Shown here piece after piece: positions 24,937 through 32,528 of a stretch of 64,000 nt of DNA; position 1 is the first letter of the stretch, and every line of letters starts with the position of its first letter. Under the pieces are notes generated by a model that made no database searches, was not told where the DNA came from, and saw only the letters and a list, made by a program, of their open reading frames with translations. Source of the DNA: Alloalcanivorax balearicus MACL04 (GTDB lineage: Bacteria > Pseudomonadota > Gammaproteobacteria > Pseudomonadales > Alcanivoracaceae); NCBI RefSeq assembly GCF_025532145.1, contig NZ_ARXS01000001.1:1-64000 (forward strand), read 5' to 3'. Both the position numbers and the translations under genes were made by a program.

Positions 24937-25816
24937 CGCCGGCGGCGCGGCGCAACGGCCGCCGCCAGGTTTCCGCCAGGATCACGCCGGCCAGTGTCAG
25001 CCCGCCGCCGATCAGGTGCGCCCAGGTCAGCTGTTCGCGCAACAACACTGAAGCGATCACCGCGGTGAGCAGAGGCATCAGGTTGAAGAACAGGCTCATG
25101 CGGCTGGGATCGAGCCGGGCGATCCCCTGCATCCACAACAAGGGCGCCACCATCGAGGCCAGAACCCCGGCATAGATCACCAGCGGCACCGCCTCGACAC
25201 TGGCGCCCCGTTGGGGTGAGAGCAACAGCAGCGGGAACAGAGCCACCAGCGCCACCAGCACCTGCAGGTACAACAGCAGCATGGCGGGCAGAGGCGGCTG
25301 CCAGCGTTTCAGCAACACGCCATAGACCGCGTAGGCGAAGGTCGCCAGCACCATCAGGGCGTCGCCCTGATTAATGCCCCGGGCAACCAGAGCGGCGAGG
25401 TCGCCGGAAGAGACCACCAGCACCACGCCACCCAGGGAGATCACCGCGCCCACCAGTGCCCCCAGGGTCAGGGGCAGACCCAGCAATGCCGAGGATAAAC
25501 CCAATGCCATCAGTGGCATCAGCGACAGGATGATGCCCATGTTGGTGGCGCTGGTCATGGTGGCGGCGTAGTAGGCCAGGGTCTGGTACACCGCCATGCC
25601 CAGCAAACCGAGCACGATGATACGGGGAATCAGCGGCTTCACCTGGTGACGGAAACGCCACAGGCGCGGCGCCATCAGCGGCGTCAGCAACGCCCCCGCC
25701 AATACCCAGCGGTAAAAGCCGATTTCCGCCGGAAACAGCACGCCCACCGCCAACTTGTTGACCACGTTATTGCCGGACCAGATCAGTACCGCCGCCAACG
25801 GGAGCAAATACGCCAT
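24908..25816 (-). CDS. EamA/DMT-family transporter
   Basis: A 302-residue inner-membrane protein with about ten helices in two EamA repeats (first begins LLPLAAVLIWSGNNVVNKLA, second near QGDALMVLATFAYAVYGVLL). The family exports small metabolites; substrate unknown. GGGAGG stands before the ATG at 25816. A frame open to 25933 overlaps the divergent regulator gene and is not used. It overlaps comM tail-to-tail by 29 bases. The divergent AraC gene is its probable regulator. Confidence 0.88.
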   Translation of the reverse strand: MAYLLPLAAVLIWSGNNVVNKLAVGVLFPAEIGFYRWVLAGALLTPLMAPRLWRFRHQVKPLIPRIIVLGLLGMAVYQTLAYYAATMTSATNMGIILSLMPLMALGLSSALLGLPLTLGALVGAVISLGGVVLVVSSGDLAALVARGINQGDALMVLATFAYAVYGVLLKRWQPPLPAMLLLYLQVLVALVALFPLLLLSPQRGASVEAVPLVIYAGVLASMVAPLLWMQGIARLDPSRMSLFFNLMPLLTAVIASVLLREQLTWAHLIGGGLTLAGVILAETWRRPLRRAAGVSLPGSADS

Positions 25817-25908
25817 ACCACGGGCCTCCCTTTCTCGAGGCGCCATTATGACGCTGTCTGAAATAAGCCTTATACTCTCATCCAGACAACCCACAGGGGA
25901 TTTCGGAC

Positions 25909-26700
25909 ATGACAGCGCCCCATTATCTGCCACTGCCGGATTTCACCACACTGCCGTCGCCGGTGTACTTCCGTTACGACGAGTTCCCAGCCGGCAGTGA
26001 GTCGCTGGAGCACCGCCATGACTGGGGCCAGCTCAACTACACCACCCAGGGCATCATGCATTTGTGGGTGGAGGGAAAGCGGTTTCTGTCACCGCCGCAG
26101 TATGCGGTATGGATTCCGCCGGGGGCGGCCCATGGCGGCTATAATCCGAATGCCGTGATCTACCGCTCGGTGTATATCGACGTGTCCCTATGCGGGGACC
26201 TGCCGATGCAGGCCTGCACGGTGGCGATCACCGATATCCTCAAAGCCATCCTGGTGGATTTTGCCCGGCGCGGCGTGCACGAACCGGAGCACGAGAGCGA
26301 CCAGAGGCTGGCGCGGGTGATGCTGGACCAGCTCAGCCTCAGTGCTCAGGGTGTCCCCTACTTCCTGCCCTACACTGATCACCCGGTGCTCAGTAGTGTC
26401 CTGGAGGCACTGCGGAACAACCCCGCGGACAATCGCACCCAGGTACAATGGGCGCGACAGGCCAACATGACCGAACGCACCCTGGCCCGCCTGTGCCACA
26501 GGGAATTGGGCATGCCGCTGGGGGAGTGGCGCCAGCGGCTGCGTTACCTGCTGGCGCTGGAGGCCCTGGAGGAGGAACACAGCGTCCATGCCATCGCCTA
26601 TGATCTGGGCTACAGCAACCCGTCCGCGTTCATCGCCATGTTCCGGCGTCTGGCCGGCACCACCCCGGAGCAATACCGGCGGCAAGCAGGGTGCGGATAA
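25909..26700 (+). CDS. AraC-family regulator with cupin domain
   Basis: A 263-residue regulator. The N-terminal cupin (EHRHDWGQLNYTTQGIMHLW near residue 35, VWIPPGAAHGG near 68) is followed by two helix-turn-helix motifs in the C-terminal 90 residues (QVQWARQANMTERTLARL; HAIAYDLGYSNPSAFIAMF). The layout matches NimR-type regulators, which control a neighbouring exporter gene. Here the exporter is the EamA gene opposite, 92 bases away. Confidence 0.9.
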   Translation: MTAPHYLPLPDFTTLPSPVYFRYDEFPAGSESLEHRHDWGQLNYTTQGIMHLWVEGKRFLSPPQYAVWIPPGAAHGGYNPNAVIYRSVYIDVSLCGDLPMQACTVAITDILKAILVDFARRGVHEPEHESDQRLARVMLDQLSLSAQGVPYFLPYTDHPVLSSVLEALRNNPADNRTQVQWARQANMTERTLARLCHRELGMPLGEWRQRLRYLLALEALEEEHSVHAIAYDLGYSNPSAFIAMFRRLAGTTPEQYRRQAGCG

Positions 26701-26733
26701 CAGGACACCGCGGTCGACCCACCGCGGCTTGCC

Positions 26734-27480
26734 TCAAAGCGTATTACACAGGTGCCCGCCGTCCACCGGAATCGCCGCGCCGCTCATGTAGGAAGAGGCG
26801 TCGGAGGCCAGCAGCAGCAACGGACCGGCCAGCTCGTCGATCTGGCCCAGGCGATGGTAGGGGATGCGCTTGATCAGCTTGCCGCCATGGGGCCCCTGGA
26901 AAAACTCCCGGTTGATGTCGGTTTCAATGTAACCCGGGCAGATGGCGTTGCAGCGAATGTTGTAGCGGGCGTAATCCAGAGCAATGGACTTGGTCAGTTG
27001 CACCACGCCGGCCTTGGACACGGTGTACGGTGACAGCAAGGCGCCCACCCGCAAGCCGAGGATGGAAGCGATATTGATGATGTTGCCTGGGCGCTCGTCC
27101 CGGCGCCATTGCTGAATGGCGAACTTGCTCACCGCCCAGACACCGTTGAGGTTAGTGTTCACCACCGCGTTCCAGTCTTCCTCGGACAGGGTGTCGGTGG
27201 CACCTTCCCGGGTGATCCCGGCGTTGTTCACCACCACATCCAGGGCTGGCATGTTCTTGAAAGCCCGCTCCACGTTGGCGTGATCGGACACGTCCATTTC
27301 CACCACCCGGGCGTCACGCCCCAGAGCGCGGACTTTTTCCGCGGTGGCTTCGAGTTTGTCCACCCGCCGTGCCGCCAGCACCAGATCGGCACCGTGCTCG
27401 GCCAGCACTTCGGCGAAACGGGCGCCAAAGCCGCTGGAAGCGCCGGTGATAAGAATGCGTTTGTTGGTGATATCGAACAT
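26734..27480 (-). CDS. Short-chain dehydrogenase/reductase (SDR)
   Basis: A 248-residue classical SDR: TGASSGFG at residues 12-19, NNAG at 85-88, Ser139, Tyr152 and Lys156 (YTVSK), and the C-terminal SGAAIPVDGGHL. The shape fits 3-oxoacyl-reductase or alcohol-dehydrogenase members. TGGGAGACAGCC precedes the ATG at 27480. It is 183 bases downstream of the AraC gene on the same strand and may be its target. Confidence 0.88.
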   Translation of the reverse strand: MFDITNKRILITGASSGFGARFAEVLAEHGADLVLAARRVDKLEATAEKVRALGRDARVVEMDVSDHANVERAFKNMPALDVVVNNAGITREGATDTLSEEDWNAVVNTNLNGVWAVSKFAIQQWRRDERPGNIINIASILGLRVGALLSPYTVSKAGVVQLTKSIALDYARYNIRCNAICPGYIETDINREFFQGPHGGKLIKRIPYHRLGQIDELAGPLLLLASDASSYMSGAAIPVDGGHLCNTL

Positions 27481-27663
27481 GGCTGTCTCCCAAACCTGTC
27501 TATAAAAAACCAAGCAAAAACGGACCGCGGGACCCCGGTCGCGGAGGACGGAGTAAGGCCCGAAAGAGGGCATTGATTGTGCCGGTTTCCAGCGTCCGGA
27601 GTGAAGTCTGTCGCGGCCTGTTACATCTTGGCCGGTGATCGGGGTGATGGCGCAAACAGACTC

Positions 27664-28698
27664 TTACAGATTGCCCAGATAGTCGCTGGGCGGACGGCCG
27701 GTCCAGCGGCGGAAAGCCCGGGTGAAGTTGCTGGGTTCGGCGTAGCCCAGCTTCTGTGCTACTTGCTGCACGGTGAGATTGGCCTGGAGATAACGTACCG
27801 CGCGGGCCATGCGCACTTCTTCCAGCAGATAGCGGTAGCTGACGCCCAGCGCGGCGAGATAGCGACGCAGGGTCCGTGAGGTCAGGTGGAAACCGGTGGC
27901 CAGTTGCTCGAGGCTCGGCAAGGCGCCTTCCGCCTGCATCAGACGGGCGCGCACCCGCGAGGCCCAGTCCTGATCCGCTTCCAGCCGTTGCAGTTCCTCC
28001 TCGCACCGCTGGGCGGCCATCTGCCGGGAGGACGCATCCGCCATCGGCAGAGCCTCCCTCAACAGGGCCGCCGGAAAGCTGAGCACGGCGGTATCGGCGC
28101 CGAAGCGAACGGTCATGCCGAGCAATTCCTGATACCGCTCTGCGTAGTCCGGCGAAGCATACGGCAGGGTCAGAACCGCGCCCTGAAAACGATCACCAAG
28201 CAAATAACGCAGTCCGGCCACCAGCGCGGCGGTGACCACTTCCAGATAGGGGCGGCGAATGTCACCCAGGTCGTAGCTTTCCATCAAGGCGAAACGCACC
28301 CACGGCTCTTCCACATCGAGACGCGGCAGACACAGGCGGGTACGGGTACGGAAATAGCGCTCCAACAACTGCAGCGCATCCCCCAGATCACGACTGCTGA
28401 TGGCGGCGTAACCCAACAAGCCATGAGCGGTCACGGTAAGTTGCTGACCCAGGCTCAGAGCGATGGCGGGATCGCCGGACAGCTCCCGGGCGCTGGCCAT
28501 GACGCGGCGGAACTGATCGAATCTCAACGCCGGCTCGGCACTGTACACCTGGGGCTCCGACAAGCCGGCGTGCGCCAATAAACGGGACGGGTCGAGCCCG
28601 GCTTCACGGGCCAGTTCCACCAGATTGCGCACATAGTTGACCGGGATCGGCGAACGATCACTGGCCAGTGCGGGGTCGTTATGTGGCGTCCTGTTCAT
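27664..28698 (-). CDS. AraC-family regulator (OruR/ArgR-like layout)
   Basis: A 344-residue regulator with an N-terminal arabinose-binding-like domain (YVRNLVELAREAGLDPSRLL at the start) of the PF12625 type and a C-terminal AraC domain with two helix-turn-helix motifs (SLEQLATGFHLTSRTLRRYL; VQQVAQKLGYAEPSNFTRAF). The start is uncertain: ATG codons at 28698, 28710 and 28743 are in frame, none with a strong ribosome site; 28698 has GAGG just before it. Such proteins in hydrocarbon degraders often control a nearby oxidoreductase gene, here the SDR downstream. No gene was found in the 243 bases before it. Confidence 0.85.
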   Translation of the reverse strand: MNRTPHNDPALASDRSPIPVNYVRNLVELAREAGLDPSRLLAHAGLSEPQVYSAEPALRFDQFRRVMASARELSGDPAIALSLGQQLTVTAHGLLGYAAISSRDLGDALQLLERYFRTRTRLCLPRLDVEEPWVRFALMESYDLGDIRRPYLEVVTAALVAGLRYLLGDRFQGAVLTLPYASPDYAERYQELLGMTVRFGADTAVLSFPAALLREALPMADASSRQMAAQRCEEELQRLEADQDWASRVRARLMQAEGALPSLEQLATGFHLTSRTLRRYLAALGVSYRYLLEEVRMARAVRYLQANLTVQQVAQKLGYAEPSNFTRAFRRWTGRPPSDYLGNL

Positions 28699-28941
28699 AA
28701 CCTCAAGCATACACCTGTGCTCAACCGTGTCCGAAAATGACAAGTGGCAGCCCAGACCGTCCCACCGACGGCAATCGTGATCCGGACCCTTCTGGCACTA
28801 TGCACTGTTCTTGCGGAGAACCCAAACCGGCCTCGGCGGGGACACATCAAGCCTCGGCACACGGGATCCCGCTGGTACCGGCGCGGGTGGCGGATAGGGC
28901 ACGATTGCAGCGGTGGTCCGCGATGGCGGGCGGCACCGTGG

Positions 28942-29655
28942 TCAATCCGGCGGGCCCAGTCGCCTCTGCTCCGCTTCGGTGAGCGGGCGCCATTCTCCCG
29001 GCGCCAGCGCCGGGTCCAATACCACGTCGCCGACCGCCTCCCGATGCAGCGCCACCACCCGGTTGCCCACCGCCGCCAGCATCCGTTTGACCTGGTGATA
29101 ACGCCCTTCACTGATGGTCAGGCGCAGACACAGAGCGTCCACCACTTCCACTTGCGCCTCGCGGGTGGGGCGGGGGGCGTCGCGTAACACCACGCCCGCG
29201 GACAGGGTATCAACCTGGGTCTGAGTCACCGGCTCGGCGGTGGTGACCCGATAACGCTTGGCGCAATGGTGTTGCGGCGAGGTGATGCGGTGGGACCAGT
29301 GGCCATCACTGGTGAGCAACACCAGTCCGGTGGTGTCCAGATCCAGCCGGCCGGCGGCATGCAACCCGGCGCGCTGGGCACCGGACAGCAGATCCAGAAC
29401 GGTGCGATGACCCGGATCGTCGGTGGAACACACCACGCCCACCGGCTTGTGCAGCATCAAATAACGGTGCCCTTCCAGTCTCAGCGGCCGCCCTTCCCAG
29501 AGCACCCGCATGTCCGTTTCCAGGCGCCGCTCCGGCTTGGCGGGCACCATGTCGCCGGCACCGTCGAACACCTGGATGGCGCCGGAGCGGATCAGGGTTT
29601 TGACTTGTTTGCGGGTGAGCCCGGTGGCGTGGGCAACGAAGTAATCGAGACGCAT
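28942..29655 (-). CDS. rsuA: 16S rRNA pseudouridine synthase, RsuA family
   Basis: A 237-residue enzyme. An S4-like domain (residues 1-60; MRLDYFVAHATGLTRKQVK) is followed by the catalytic domain with GRLDLDTTGL, giving the nucleophile Asp105. EGRYHQVKRMLAAVGNRV is the second family signature. RsuA makes pseudouridine 516 in 16S rRNA; RluE/RluF relatives are hard to exclude. The ATG at 29655 matches the family start; the frame is open to 29757 but would overlap rep. Confidence 0.9.
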   Translation of the reverse strand: MRLDYFVAHATGLTRKQVKTLIRSGAIQVFDGAGDMVPAKPERRLETDMRVLWEGRPLRLEGHRYLMLHKPVGVVCSTDDPGHRTVLDLLSGAQRAGLHAAGRLDLDTTGLVLLTSDGHWSHRITSPQHHCAKRYRVTTAEPVTQTQVDTLSAGVVLRDAPRPTREAQVEVVDALCLRLTISEGRYHQVKRMLAAVGNRVVALHREAVGDVVLDPALAPGEWRPLTEAEQRRLGPPD

Positions 29656-29755
29656 GGCGGGCAGTATAGCGCCTTCGTCACCAGGCGTCGGCGGACACTG
29701 TTTCATGCCGCCGTGGCTGCTATGATACGCGCCTTCGTTTACCCCTGGAGCCCTC

Positions 29756-31777
29756 ATGACCTCGTTGAACCCTCGCCAACGGGAAGCGGTCCATTACGCC
29801 GACGGCCCACTACTGGTGCTGGCCGGGGCGGGGTCTGGCAAGACCAGTGTGATCACCCGCAAGATCGCCTGGCTGATCCAGGAGCGGGGCGTGCCGGCCC
29901 GGCGCATCGCCGCCGTGACCTTCACCAACAAGGCGGCGCGGGAAATGAAGGAGCGAGTGCAAAGCCTGGTCCAGGGCGGCCAGAGCCGGGGCCTGATTGT
30001 CTCCACTTTCCACAACCTGGGTCTGCGCATTCTCAAGAGCGAACTCAAGGCCTGCGGCCTGCGTTCCGGGTTCTCCATTCTCGACCAGACCGATAGCCGT
30101 GAAATCCTCAAGGAAATCCTGCTTCAAGGGGAATCCGAGCGGGACCTGAACGCGGTGGAGGCGGTGCACAAATGCCTGTCGGACTGGAAGAACGAACTGG
30201 TGTCCCCCGAGGAGGCGGTGAGCCAGGCCCAGACCGAGGAAGAAGTGCGCGCGGCCATGGCCTACAGCGGCTACAACCGCATGCTGCGCGCCTGCAACGC
30301 GGTGGATTTCGATGACCTGATCATGATGCCGGTGCTGTTGTTCCGCGAACAACCACGAATCCTGGAGAAGTGGCGTCATCGGCTGCAATACCTGTTGGTG
30401 GACGAATACCAGGACACCAACGGCGCCCAGTACGAACTGGTGCGCATGCTGACCCTGCCGGAAGGCCGCTTCACCGTGGTTGGCGATGACGACCAGTCGA
30501 TCTACGCCTGGCGCGGCGCCCGCCCGGAAAACCTGGATCAGCTGCAGCAGGACTGGCCGGCCCTGAAAGTGGTGAAACTGGAACAGAATTACCGCTCCAC
30601 CGGCCGCATCCTCAAGGCCGCCAACACGGTGATCGCCAACAATCCCCATGTGTTCGAGAAGAGCCTGTGGTCGGACTACGGTTATGGCGAACCGGTGCGG
30701 GTGGCGGCGCTGCGCGACGAGGACGGGGAAACCGACTGGATCGCCGGCGATCTGTTTCACCGCCGCCTGCAACGGGGGCTGCACTGGAAGGACTTCGCCA
30801 TTCTCTACCGCGGCAACTTCCAGTCCCGCATCCTGGAAATGAAGCTGCAATCGCTGTCGATTCCCTACAAGGTCTCCGGCGGCACCAGTTTCTTCTCGCG
30901 CAGCGAGATCAAGGACCTGATGTGCTATTTGCGTTTGCTGGTGAATCCGGACGACGACAACGCCTTTCTGCGCATCATCAACACGCCGCGCCGGGAAGTG
31001 GGCCCCGCCACCCTGGAAAAGCTGGCGGCCTGGGCGGGCCGGCGCGATCAGGGCCTGTATCACGTCTGCGGCGACCTCGGTCTGAGCGAGGCCATGCCGC
31101 CAAAGGCGGCGGAGAAACTGCGGGAGTTCAAACAGTGGCTGGATGGCAAACGTGAACACTGCTTCCGCCACAACAGCCTGCAGGCGGTGAAGGAACTGAT
31201 CACCGAAATGGACTACGAAGGCTGGGTGATGCAAAACGCCTCCAGCCCGCGCATCGGCGAGAAGCGCATCGAAAACGTCTGGCAATTGGTGCGCAACATT
31301 CAGCGCATGCTGGAAAAGCAGGAAGAAGACGACGACGGCTCCAGCGACCTGGAAGCGGTGATCGGCAAACTGGTGCTGATGGACATGCTGGAGCAGCAGG
31401 ACGAGGAAGACGACTCCGACCGGGTCCAGCTGATGACCCTGCACGCCTCAAAAGGGCTGGAATTTCCCCACGTTTACATGATGGGCGTGGAGGAAGAGCT
31501 GCTTCCGCACCGTACCAGCATCGAGGAAGACAATATCGTCGAGGAGCGCCGCCTGATGTATGTAGGCATCACCCGGGCGCGGGAAACGCTCACCCTGACC
31601 CAGGCGCGCACCCGCAAACAATACGGTGAGAAGGTGGATACCACACCGAGCCGTTTCATCGACGAACTGCCGCCGGACGATCTGGAATATATCGGTGAAG
31701 GCGCCCCCCGCAACGAGGAACGGGACAGCGAAATGGCCGAAGCCAGCCTGGCCAATCTCAAGGCGTTGCTGGAGTAA
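29756..31777 (+). CDS. rep: ATP-dependent DNA helicase Rep
   Basis: A 673-residue superfamily 1A helicase that clears proteins ahead of replication forks. Motif I GAGSGKT is at residues 24-30, motif II DEYQDTN near 221, GDDDQSIYAWRGA near 243 and the late VQLMTLHASKGLEFPHVY near 560. Length equals E. coli Rep and is shorter than UvrD. The start has CTGGAGCCCTC before ATG. TATGAT at 29721-29726 is a possible -10 element. A perfect palindrome follows the gene. Confidence 0.94.
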   Translation: MTSLNPRQREAVHYADGPLLVLAGAGSGKTSVITRKIAWLIQERGVPARRIAAVTFTNKAAREMKERVQSLVQGGQSRGLIVSTFHNLGLRILKSELKACGLRSGFSILDQTDSREILKEILLQGESERDLNAVEAVHKCLSDWKNELVSPEEAVSQAQTEEEVRAAMAYSGYNRMLRACNAVDFDDLIMMPVLLFREQPRILEKWRHRLQYLLVDEYQDTNGAQYELVRMLTLPEGRFTVVGDDDQSIYAWRGARPENLDQLQQDWPALKVVKLEQNYRSTGRILKAANTVIANNPHVFEKSLWSDYGYGEPVRVAALRDEDGETDWIAGDLFHRRLQRGLHWKDFAILYRGNFQSRILEMKLQSLSIPYKVSGGTSFFSRSEIKDLMCYLRLLVNPDDDNAFLRIINTPRREVGPATLEKLAAWAGRRDQGLYHVCGDLGLSEAMPPKAAEKLREFKQWLDGKREHCFRHNSLQAVKELITEMDYEGWVMQNASSPRIGEKRIENVWQLVRNIQRMLEKQEEDDDGSSDLEAVIGKLVLMDMLEQQDEEDDSDRVQLMTLHASKGLEFPHVYMMGVEEELLPHRTSIEEDNIVEERRLMYVGITRARETLTLTQARTRKQYGEKVDTTPSRFIDELPPDDLEYIGEGAPRNEERDSEMAEASLANLKALLE

Positions 31778-31803
31778 GCGGGTTCCGGACAACGTCCCGG
31801 TCC

Positions 31804-31851
31804 ACGAAGCCATTGTGGGAGCTTGCTGGCAAGCTCCCACAATGGCTTCGT
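31804..31851. repeat. REP-like perfect palindrome, possible terminator of rep
   Basis: Two exact 23-base arms meet over a 2-base centre (TG). The inner part GTGGGAGCTTGC matches the other REP-like elements. It lies between convergent rep and cytochrome genes, so it may also end both transcripts. Confidence 0.92.
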
Positions 31852-31901
31852 AGCAACCTCTGAATGCAGGGCGTGTATGCGGGCTTCCATGCCCGCGACA
31901 A

Positions 31902-32363
31902 TTACTGGCTGTTCTCGACGATGTATTCCACCGCGTTGCGGATTTCTTCTTCGGAACAATCCATGCACATGCCCTTGGGTGGCATGGCGTTGAAGCCTTC
32001 GAAAGCGTGCTTGACCAGGGTGTCCATGCCCTTTTCGATATGGCTGGCCCACTGACCGGCATCACCGAACTTGGGTGCGCCGGCGGCACCGGTGGCGTGA
32101 CAGGCGGCACAGCCGGTATCGTATACGGCCTGGCCGGAACGCGGTTCACCGCTCCCCTCCGCGGCGGCTACCGCGCTGCCGCACTCTTCGCCTTCCACGC
32201 ACACGGACCCCACCGGTTTGATCCGCTCGGCGGTGGCGCGGTCACCCAGAACCGAGCGCTCGCCCAGAGGATACGGGGAAATGTCCTTGGTGCTGGCGGC
32301 CATTACGGCGCCGGCGAACAGGGTGGCCAGTACAATCAGGCCAGCAGTCAGCATTTTTTTCAC
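31902..32363 (-). CDS. Cytochrome c5-family monohaem protein
   Basis: A 153-residue periplasmic cytochrome. A signal peptide ends near AGAVMAAS (residue 23). CAACH is the haem site, AMPPKG carries the axial Met, and the Cys pair MCMDC follows, as in cytochrome c5. An extra segment of about 50 residues before the haem domain contains a second Cys pair (CVEGEEC). The start is GTG at 32363 with GAGGTGGAACC directly upstream; longer in-frame starts lack a signal peptide. It lies 165 bases after the histidine kinase gene and has its own promoter-like element. Confidence 0.9.
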   Translation of the reverse strand: MKKMLTAGLIVLATLFAGAVMAASTKDISPYPLGERSVLGDRATAERIKPVGSVCVEGEECGSAVAAAEGSGEPRSGQAVYDTGCAACHATGAAGAPKFGDAGQWASHIEKGMDTLVKHAFEGFNAMPPKGMCMDCSEEEIRNAVEYIVENSQ

Positions 32364-32480
32364 GGTTCCACCTCGGTTATTGGTATGTCCCGAAACACAG
32401 CTTTGAATAACGCCCGGCTGCCCCTCGGGGCCGGGACTCATTCAGAGACGTGCCGGCTCTGTTTGTTATTGCGGGCGCGA

Positions 32481-32509
32481 TTATACCCTCAGAAATCGCG
32501 GGGATAAAA
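32481..32509 (-). promoter_or_regulatory. Promoter-like element of the cytochrome gene
   Basis: On the minus strand TTTATC and TATAAT are spaced by 17 bases, with a perfect -10 and a weak -35. It is 118 bases before the cytochrome GTG. Confidence 0.55.
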
Positions 32510-32528
32510 TCAGTACCTTGGGAGTAGC

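Noticed and set aside
29810..31444. A 544-codon minus-strand frame opposite rep
   Set aside because: Composition is typical of an antisense shadow and it would lie wholly inside a conserved helicase gene.
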